From: Aporrectodea caliginosa
Lineage: Eukaryota > Annelida > Clitellata > Crassiclitellata > Lumbricidae
DNA: 64,000 nt
Direction of reading: 5' to 3'
Assembly (NCBI GenBank): GCA_020284085.1
Contig: JACEVL010000147.1
Coordinates: forward strand, 1,072,501 to 1,136,500
A model generated the notes under the pieces. The model did not search any database. It was not told the origin of the DNA and saw only the letters and a list, made by a program, of their open reading frames with translations. Positions 25,201 through 31,700 of the stretch are shown here, one piece after another. How positions within the stretch are numbered: position 1 is the first letter of the stretch; every line of letters begins with the position of its first letter. The position numbers were made by a program, and so were the translations under genes.

Positions 25201-25938
25201 ATTGTAGCATCAATTTCTCTTGTATGGCATAATCCTCCTGAAAATTTAATTTATGATAACATAATGATAACATTGATTTAGATTTAGCAAATGTTGACAA
25301 ATTTAAAAATGCAATGCTAGATTCATATTTATTGTGACAAAATGATAAATTTACATACTGGCATGTCTGATTTATCAGATTCTCAGATGTGTTAATATAG
25401 TCATAAATAAAACCGTTGGTAGGGCATAGCACTCATCCATATGCCACAGCAGAGAAAGTGAGGGCACTAACACTTCATATTCATGGCTGTCTCTTTCGAT
25501 TGACTTGAAAGAAGCGATGAAGAGAGAGGCCTGTGATTGATTGCATTTCAAAGCTATTAAGTTTTACATTTAGTTTTTATACAAAATAACCTACACATAG
25601 ATGTGTGAAAAGGGCCTGTTTTTATTGACCAAATTCGTGATGCACTGTGTCCGAGTTCTGCTTTATAGATATATGGGCCCTGGGCAATTATATAGCACGT
25701 TTTTAATTAACCGCAAAGTTGCATAAGAAACTTATGTTTCTTATTCGGGGGATTGTTCATGTTGCTGGCGGTACTGGAAGAAATTTTCAGATTTGTTGCA
25801 GTGCTTGTATTTTATTTCCTGTGTTTCTAGTTTCGTCAAATCATCCTTATGACGTTGGCTGCAGATCTCATGGGTTCCTTCTTAATCGACAGAATTTTGC
25901 AGCTCATTTTTGGACATGCAAAGCTCCGTAACAGCTGA
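1784..25938 (+). CDS. ATP13A1: Endoplasmic reticulum P5A-type ATPase (ATP13A1)
   Basis: Twenty-five exons join in phase into 3540 nt (1179 residues plus TGA at 25936), close to the roughly 1200 residues of animal ATP13A1. The family (yeast Spf1) is an ER membrane P-type ATPase that extracts mis-targeted mitochondrial tail-anchored helices and other wrongly inserted segments. Visible family marks are TGES (E309) in the actuator domain, the P5A signature PPELP (444-448) in M4, phosphorylated D487 in DKTGT, KGAPE (607-611) in the nucleotide domain, TGDNP (700-704) and GDGTND (818-823) in the P domain. All introns are GT-AG. Identification is secure; exact UTR ends are not visible. Exon coordinates are given by domain in the entries below. 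Intron 1 is large because of a nested transposon. Confidence 0.97.
2458..3086. repeat. Left cluster of 15-bp motif GTCAGCACCGCAACC
   Basis: Forward copies are at 2458-2472 (one mismatch), 2665-2679 (one mismatch), 2859-2873, 3014-3028 and 3029-3043. Two reverse-oriented variants follow at 3052-3066 and 3072-3086. They lie inside the nested transposon, left of its gene. Transposase-binding or regulatory sites is the inference. Confidence 0.8.
3342..5984 (+). pseudogene. DDE-like transposase gene with one in-frame stop
   Basis: From ATG 3342 one frame runs to TAA 5982-5984 (880 codons) and is broken only by TAA at 3603-3605. The first part (87 residues) is basic and helical ([20 protein letters not shown]). 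The rest has a C/H-rich segment (TCMCQTCHN, around residue 335) and acidic residues in an order that suggests a DDE catalytic core: D482 in LHIDFAEN, D563 in [13 protein letters not shown], and E599 or D608 in [20 protein letters not shown]. The C-terminus ([13 protein letters not shown]) resembles a chromo- or tudor-like barrel. Long unannotated invertebrate proteins of this build are known to me, but no family name. Neighbouring 15-bp motifs may be its binding sites. Confidence 0.7.
6346..6563. repeat. Right cluster of the same 15-bp motif, inverted
   Basis: Reverse-oriented copies (GGTTGCGGTGCTGAC) are at 6346-6360 (two mismatches), 6527-6541 and 6549-6563. They mirror the left cluster on the other side of the transposase-like gene. 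Confidence 0.8.
7195..7268. repeat. (CA)n microsatellite
   Basis: A roughly 70-base imperfect CA repeat in intron 1 of ATP13A1, downstream of the nested transposon. The remaining 7270-8108 is AT-rich intron with no further recognised feature. Confidence 0.9.
8109..10295 (+). CDS. ATP13A1: ATP13A1 exons 2-4
   Basis: Exons are 8109-8198, 8984-9177 and 10067-10295. They encode the N-terminal cytosolic segment ([30 protein letters not shown]) and the strongly conserved helices [20 protein letters not shown] and [19 protein letters not shown]. The exon 3 to 4 junction splits a Ser codon (AG|C). Exon 4 ends in [10 protein letters not shown] before a GTTGGG donor. Confidence 0.95.
8330..8720 (-). 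mobile_element. LINE reverse-transcriptase relic
   Basis: On the minus strand the interrupted reading gives [29 protein letters not shown] and [10 protein letters not shown], then a DTLHWLP-like segment. This is the usual C-terminal part of L2/CR1-type LINE reverse transcriptase. Stops and frame changes show it is dead. Confidence 0.65.
10969..12465 (+). CDS. ATP13A1: ATP13A1 exons 5-7 (actuator domain)
   Basis: Exons are 10969-11038, 11670-11776 and 12336-12465. They encode the actuator domain, with [22 protein letters not shown] and [11 protein letters not shown]. The TGES glutamate (E309) is the residue that drives dephosphorylation in P-type ATPases. Exon 7 contains [13 protein letters not shown]. 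The flanking sequence before exon 7 is open but is not coding. Confidence 0.95.
12615..12648 (+). repeat. 34-bp copy of ATP13A1 exon 8 inside intron 7
   Basis: CATGGCTTTAGCACATCACA and the following 14 bases are identical to 13669-13702 in exon 8 (codons for [11 protein letters not shown]). No splice sites accompany it, so it is a displaced exon fragment and is not an alternative exon. Confidence 0.85.
13287..13506 (-). mobile_element. tRNA-derived SINE with LINE-type 3' tail
   Basis: Read on the minus strand from about 13506, it starts GGGGCGCGGTGGTGTAGGGG (box A region) and has box B GGTTCGAATCC at 13453-13443. A body with CTGGGCAAGTCCTTTACTC follows, then a 3' tail CTCTGAGTAGAAATCTTGAA. 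The tail is shared with LINE fragments elsewhere in the window (for example 42622-42662). It is too degenerate in the tRNA part to be a functional tRNA gene. Confidence 0.75.
13634..15828 (+). CDS. ATP13A1: ATP13A1 exons 8-10 (M3-M4 and phosphorylation loop)
   Basis: Exons are 13634-13816, 14825-14962 and 15708-15828. Exon 8 encodes [20 protein letters not shown] and the helix [20 protein letters not shown]. Exon 9 carries the P5A M4 motif [15 protein letters not shown]. Exon 10 carries [11 protein letters not shown], where D487 is the phosphorylated aspartate. The exon 9 donor (CTGT|GTATGT) was chosen because it keeps [18 protein letters not shown] continuous. Confidence 0.95.
14265..14345 (-). 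repeat. Interspersed repeat, family C (minus)
   Basis: The reverse complement reads GATTAGCATCGCCCTCCTCC then GGCTTGGGACTG, as in the copy at 1470-1590. It lies in intron 8 of ATP13A1, next to a GATGATGACG-type simple repeat at 14159-14190. Confidence 0.6.
15238..15290 (+). repeat. LINE/SINE 3' tail fragment, family A
   Basis: TATATAGTGCCCCTTCAAGG and CTACTCAGAAGCGCTCCCA match the tail of the LINE at 42610. It is a short solo tail in intron 9 of ATP13A1. Confidence 0.6.
16538..18826 (+). CDS. ATP13A1: ATP13A1 exons 11-14 (nucleotide-binding domain)
   Basis: Exons are 16538-16692, 17102-17277, 18109-18219 and 18701-18826. They encode [42 protein letters not shown] and [13 protein letters not shown], all at expected places of the N domain and its return to the P domain ([15 protein letters not shown]). 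All junctions stay in phase. Confidence 0.95.
19562..20827 (+). CDS. ATP13A1: ATP13A1 exons 15-17 (P domain)
   Basis: Exons are 19562-19679, 20243-20346 and 20638-20827. They encode [19 protein letters not shown], the short variable piece [11 protein letters not shown], and [19 protein letters not shown] followed by [21 protein letters not shown]819 and D823 correspond to the Mg-coordinating hinge aspartates of P-type ATPases. Confidence 0.95.
21386..22629 (+). CDS. ATP13A1: ATP13A1 exons 18-20 (variable cytosolic linker)
   Basis: Exons are 21386-21459, 22012-22158 and 22512-22629. Exon 18 encodes [11 protein letters not shown]. Exon 19 is low-complexity and polar ([17 protein letters not shown]), as in the variable insert after the P domain in other ATP13A1 proteins. 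Exon 20 returns to conserved [18 protein letters not shown]. Exon 19 is the least conserved part and its ends depend on splice consensus. Confidence 0.88.
22837..25938 (+). CDS. ATP13A1: ATP13A1 exons 21-25 (C-terminal membrane domain)
   Basis: Exons are 22837-23033, 23595-23737, 24469-24580, 25010-25153 and 25831-25938. They encode [75 protein letters not shown] and the last helix [20 protein letters not shown], ending FGHAKLRNS then TGA. These are the last transmembrane helices of the family. Confidence 0.94.
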
Positions 25939-26664
25939 TCAATCATGTTACCATTCGGACATTTTCTGATTTGTCAGTCAGACACTTTCTACATCTCCAA
26001 AGCTTTGTGGATATATTTAATTGTTGACTTTTGAACTACCTGATAATATTTCTGTCATGGTTTAAGATCTACATTCTACAGTCAATGAAACCAGGCAATC
26101 ATTTTGAGGTCTTGTGGATTCTTAAATTTCTTTATGCCAGTCTGAAGTATTGCCAAGTTCAGGTAGTGTATGATTCCAAAGGTTATGGGGATTTTCCTAT
26201 GCCTTCAGAACTGAAACCAACATTTTAATAATTTATATTCATTTGTTGGAACCAAGCTTTAGATTGTCAGGTAATCTGAGTATGGAAATATATGTATTTA
26301 TGTACAGTGTACATGAAAACTTTTTAAGAACCAACAACCCCTCAAAGGTGCATCTTGTTTTCATACTGGTAGTTGAAAAACTAAAGATGTCTGCCTTGTC
26401 TGGGGTGCTTCACACGCTAATACGCTCTGGTTTATGTGATGTTGCATTAAAATTTTCCTTGTGGATTAACAGCCTTACTTGAATGGGCTGTGTCGTAATA
26501 TATGTTCAATTCTGTGCACGCTACATGTTTAAATTTCTGAAAGTACAGAGTCCATAATAGTCAACATGCAACATTTATGGATGATTTCATTCAACTGATG
26601 AAATGACGATATCAAAGTAATATAAGTCTTTGTTAAACTGTGTTACACGTATGTTGGTTTTACA

Positions 26665-26676
26665 AATAAAAATAAA
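26665..26676 (+). terminator. ATP13A1 poly(A) signals (two AATAAA)
   Basis: AATAAA occurs at 26665-26670 and 26671-26676, about 730 bases after the stop codon. Similar words in AT-rich DNA are common, so use is inferred from position. Confidence 0.5.
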
Positions 26677-26839
26677 GTTGACAATTGATCTGCATTCTGG
26701 TCAACTGCCACATCACTGATTAAAATTAACTGCACCCCGGCGCATTCAGTAGTATTGTCAACTATTTAAGGGCATTTATGATAGTGACTACAATGCTGAA
26801 ACATTTATTTGTATAAACCCTATACAAAAATTACTGTAT

Positions 26840-27065
26840 GCACCTGGTTACATCATTGATCAGACGAGTGGTATGACTAATCGTAATAGTCAACTTTGAT
26901 GGCAAGGTATTCTGCTTCGAAGCTCGTTTGATCAGTTGAGGGAAGAAGAAATGCACGTAATCTTTTTTTGAAACCCTGCAGAGTGTTAGAGGAACGGATT
27001 TCTTTTGGTAAAGCATTCCATACTATAGTGCCGTATGATTTAATAGTAAACATTACATTGAATAA
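26840..27065 (-). mobile_element. LINE reverse-transcriptase C-terminal relic
   Basis: The minus strand encodes SYGTIVWNALPKEIRSS followed by NTLQGFKKRLRAFLL, the usual C-terminal end of CR1/L2-like LINE proteins. A stop follows within 30 codons. It lies downstream of the ATP13A1 poly(A) signals. Confidence 0.65.
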
Positions 27066-27370
27066 TTCTTGGGATTCTTTTGCAAAAAAGAGCCCTATAA
27101 ACTTATTAGAATTTTTTTAGTTTTATATTGACCCATCAAAATGTGGTAGCTAGGCCCCTAAATTAACGTAATTTTTGGTTCCAGTTTCGTTGGCATCAAC
27201 TTTCAGAATCGCAGTTAAGTTCTCTTAATTGTAATCTGGAGATTTCTTCTGTGCCCACAAAAGCCAAGTCGAGTTAAAGCTTATTCATAGGTGCTCGTCA
27301 AAAATATTGATAGGAAGAAAGTAAAGTGAGGTCAGTTTGAAAGTATACTATAGGGTCTAGCTATATATAC

Positions 27371-27822
27371 TGGGGCCGTCCATAAATGACGTCACGCACC
27401 TAGAAGGGGGAGGGGTCGGAAATTTGTGACCATGTGTGACATGGGGTGGGGGTCTGAGAAGTGTGACGTCACACCAGGTCTATGTTATTAAATTTAACAA
27501 TTAACAACAATTTAATTTTATTAATAACAGCACTAATTTTGAGGATTAAATTTTCATTATTTTTTAATAATTTTAATGTATACGGGCATCATTATTAATA
27601 ATTTTCTAATTATTTCAATATTTGGTCACCGTTAGATTTTAAAATATTCATGCTTTCCCTATTTGTTCCATGAAGGAGCATTTTGCTTCGCCATGGAAAT
27701 TTGGTTTTAGGGGGTCAGAGCTTTGTGACGTCATTTTCAGAGGGGTGTTACGAAGTGTGACGAGGGGGGAGGGGGGTTAAAAATCGGCCAAAATTGCGTG
27801 ACGTCATTTATGGACGGCCCCA
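27371..27822. mobile_element. MITE with GGGGCCGTCCATAAATGACG ends
   Basis: The two ends are inverted copies of about 27 bases (TGGGGCCGTCC, then ATAAATGACGTCACGCA). The interior is non-coding and partly AT-rich. TGACGTCA occurs four times (27387, 27464, 27726, 27799), two of them within the TIRs. No clear target duplication was seen. Elements with such ends are widespread in invertebrates; the superfamily is not assigned. Confidence 0.75.
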
Positions 27823-27852
27823 CTGATCAAGGAGGTGAGGGTTATGTGAGTG

Positions 27853-27856
<4 letters not shown>

Positions 27857-27924
<68 letters not shown>
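27857..27924. repeat. (CA)n microsatellite
   Basis: A pure CA run of about 68 bases, just left of the LTR retrotransposon. Confidence 0.95.
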
Positions 27925-27926
<2 letters not shown>

Positions 27927-28024
27927 ATCCTACTTATCTCGCCGCTCCAATTATTCTAAACGCCATATCCACCCACATGGAGCCCATACAGGACCCATAT
28001 TCGCACATGGACTTGTATACAGCC

Positions 28025-28444
28025 TGTGAACAAGTGTTTTGCATATATAATGAGCACAGGTGTTCTTTAGGTTGATATATATATAATGTGTATCGATTGT
28101 TAAGCGTTTTAGTCTTAGGCCTTAGTTGCGCTGTCGGCTCGTGGGCGCTTGGCCTAAAGTAGCCTAAACATTGGCTGACGGTAGATTGTTTTACACGTGC
28201 AGTTAGCGCGCCAAACTTAGAAACTGCTGATGACAGTGAATTTGAACAATACAGTGTAGTACAGTTGTTGTAAGGCAAGAGTTGAGTTGTTGTTATAAAA
28301 CTGTGTTTGAAGAAAGAAAGAAACATTCAAAGAACTGTGTCAATTTAATTCTTAAACAGTTAGAAGACGTTGAGCAATTTATATGTAGAGATAAGGAAAG
28401 TTCTTGAGGTAGGTCACAACTAAGAAAGAAAAGAGTTGGTGACA
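28025..28444 (+). repeat. 5' LTR
   Basis: It is 420 bp, TG...CA, and carries the element's promoter by family rule. It contains GATATATATATAATG as a possible TATA region and looks identical to the 3' LTR. Confidence 0.93.
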
Positions 28445-28448
28445 TATT

Positions 28449-28463
28449 TGGTGGCAGCAGCGG
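28449..28463 (+). promoter_or_regulatory. Primer-binding site
   Basis: TGGTGGCAGCAGCGG starts four bases after the 5' LTR and would pair with a tRNA 3' end in ...CCA. The tRNA species was not determined. Confidence 0.75.
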
Positions 28464-28465
28464 TA

Positions 28466-28543
28466 GGATTCGAAACAACGTCTGGAATTCGAAACAACGT
28501 CTGGGATTCGAAACAACGTCGGAGATTTGAAACAACGTCGACT
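28466..28543 (+). repeat. Four ~20-bp tandem repeats in the retrotransposon leader
   Basis: The unit GATTCGAAACAACGTCTGG is repeated four times with small changes between the primer-binding site and the ORF. It could belong to a packaging or dimerisation signal, but that is speculation. Confidence 0.8.
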
Positions 28544-28707
28544 GGTGAATACGCATTCAAATCATTGGTAAATCTACGACAACGAAAGCCTCAACGACAA
28601 AGGTATAAAAGTTGGTTGTTTTCAAACAAAGAACAATCCCCAATACTTCAAACACAAAAGAAAACTCGTGTTTTCCAGAAAGGACAGCACTGAAGTAAAG
28701 AAGTAAG

Positions 28708-31700
28708 ATGGAGAAATTAAGTGTCAAGAAACAAGCAGAACTGAAGAAGATGTCTTCTGAAAGATTAAAACAGCGCTTGTTAAAGGCTGGTTTTGAAGAA
28801 AAGCAACTGGAAGATATGTCACGTGAAGACATGTTAGAAGCGTTAGCTGAAGTCTGGCTTAAAGAAGAAGCAGAAGAAGAAGGTGCTGTCGGCGGTGCTG
28901 TGGAAAAGGTTACTGAGAAACCGCCTGGGCCTATGTCTATGGAGACGATGATGCAATGGATGATGATGACAAGACAAGAAGAGAAAGAAAGAGAGGAGAA
29001 ACGAAGACAAGAAGAGAAAGAAAGAGAGGAGAAACGAAGACAAGAAGATAAAGAAAGAGAGGAGAAACGAAGAGAAGAAGCAGAGCGTGTGAGACAAGAG
29101 GAGAAAGAAATGCGACAGGAAGAATTACTTCTTCAGAGAGAAAAGGAAGAGAAGGCAGAACGTCTTCAGAGAGAAAAGGAAGAGAAGGCAGAACGTCTTC
29201 AGAGAGAAAAAGAAGAGAAAGCAGAAAATGTAAGACTGGAAGAATTACGTCTTCAAAGAGAGAAAGAAGAATTGCAAAGGCAGCAATTTGAAATTCAATT
29301 AGAGCAATTGAGAAAAGATAGAGAAGATGCTGAAAGGAGAAGATTAGAGCAGATGATTGAATTTGAAAGGGCGCGGAAAAGTGACGAAGAGATACGTCAG
29401 CAACAGATTGAAGAGAAGAGACTACGTGAAGAAGAAAAGGAAAAAGTACGAATTTCAGAGTTGGAGCGAGCAGAAGAGGTTAGACAAGAAGAACTGAAAT
29501 TACAGAAAGAAAGCATGGAGAAGGCGGAAGCGGAAAGACAAGAACGTTTAAAGTTGGAACAACAAAAAATAGCATTAAAAGAAGCACAACTCAAAGAGGA
29601 GAAACAAAATAGAGAAGCACAAGAACAAAGAAGGCAAGAAGAACGAGAAGAACAGAAAAGGAAACAGGAAGAAAGTGAAACGATGGTTTCGAAAATAAAG
29701 AAAATTGGTGATGCCATGAAACACGTGTTACCTAAAATGCCAAACGATATGATGGAGGTGCCATTATATTTCGAAACGGTTGAGAATGCGTTTCGTAGTT
29801 TCAACGTGCAGGAACAATTCTGGGTGAAGTTACTATTGCCATTGATGACTCCGAAAGCTAGAACTGTTCTAAACAGATTGTCATTCGATGATTTAGACGA
29901 TTATCAGGTCGTGAAACAGCACTTGTTAAAAGAATTCAAGTTGACACCGAGAGAGTACAGATCGAAGTTTATTGATGCGAAGAAGACAGCTGAAGAAACG
30001 TATACAATGTTTACAGCTAGGCTGAAGAACTTGCTGAACTATTATGTGAAAAGTCGCAAAGTGGATAAGAATTTTGAGAAGCTGTTTGATTTATTAGTGG
30101 CGGATAAGTTGAAAGAATCACTACCACCAGGTCCACTACAGTTTGTATTGTCGAAGGAAGGAACTGATTGTTACGAAGCTAGTGTTGTGGCAGACCTAGC
30201 AGACATTCATGTTAATAATCGAATTGGTTTGGCAATTCCGAATAAGACAAGTTTTGGTTTTGTTCCTAATGGCAAAAGAAATCAACAGTTCACTCCAAAT
30301 TTTGGTTTTCATTGGAAGAGCAATCAAGAAACAGGAAATCAGTTCAGAGGTGCAGAAGTGAAACCAAATTCTCCGGTTGTTCACGAGAATAGAGAATCGA
30401 TGATGACCAGACAACGTCAGGTATATAACAAATCACCACCAAGGTTTGTCGCGAGAGAAGGCAATGCATCGTTTACTCCATATAAAAGAAAAGAAAGCAT
30501 CGAACAACGAGGTGCAGTGGTGAAACGTTGTCACAACTGTGGATCAGACAGGCATTTGATGAAATTCTGTCCAGTTCCTGTTACAGCCTCAAATTATGGA
30601 AAACAAGAAAATTCGAGGGTGAATCGAATTCAAGTGGTTGATAATTCTGAAAGTCAAGCCACAGAACATCAGAAAAATGAAACTGAAGTAAAGTCAGTGA
30701 TGAAATGTCACCTTTCACCTGATATTCAGAAAGAAATTCTATTGCACAATGGAATGCAGAAAGAAATGGCTGGAAAAGATGAAAGTACAACATTAAAGAA
30801 AGTGTTATTACAGTACGTCGAGGTAGAGATTCGTGGAACAGCAGGAAAAGAACCAATAAAAGTAAAAGCACTTATTGATTCTGGAGCAGAGGTTCCGGTG
30901 ATTAGTGAAGAATTACTGGAAGGCATGAAGGTGGAGCAGATTGGAAAAGTGAACTTACAATGCGTGGCAGGAGATGCCATTCCTGCAAAGTTGGTGAAAG
31001 TTGATGTAAGGCTGTGTTGTAACGATGTGGAAGAAGAGGTAATTCCGCATAAAGTCAAATGTTCACTTACACCTTATGTGACATTGATGTGTGCTAGTAT
31101 TGCAAAAATGGGAAGCACAGAAAGATTCTTGTTGCATCCAGAAATCATTGCAGAACTTAAAGCCGTGCCACAAGTGAAAATGATACAAGGAGATGTGCAA
31201 GCGAATGTAACGACGAGATTGCAGAGTCAGCGAAAGAAAGTGATAGAAGTCGAAGAGGAAAGTGAAACTGAAAGTTCAAGCGAAGAGGAAAACGAAAGCG
31301 ATGATCAACAAAGTTTAATGCAAGACGGTATAACAGCAGAGATGAATGAACAAGAGATGGCTGCATGCAAGAATGGTAATCTAAATGAAACGAAAGAGGA
31401 TAATGAATGTGATGTTGAGATAGGAGATTTGTTTGAAGAAAATGAGAAAGACGAAGAACAACAGATGCAGATTGCAGACGCAAAGAAATTCGAAGAACAG
31501 CAGAGACAAGATGAATCATTGAAAGCATGGTGGACGTTAGCACCAGATAAAGAATCTGAATTCTGCGTGGTAAATGGCTTACTGTACAAGAGATATCGAA
31601 TATTAGAGCAAACGATATATCAATTGGTGTTACCAAAAGAGCGACGAATGAAAGTGATGGAGTTGGCTCACGAATCAGTATTTGGAGGACATCTTGGAGA

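Noticed and set aside
27934..28326. Minus-strand ORF of 130 codons, repeated at 34219-34629
   Set aside because: Both lie in the LTRs of the retrotransposon and are the same non-coding LTR sequence read backwards.
29397..29804. Minus-strand Ser/Phe/Cys-rich ORFs opposite the polyprotein (also 28843-29097, 31157-31636)
   Set aside because: Shadow frames of the Glu/Lys/Arg-rich coding strand.
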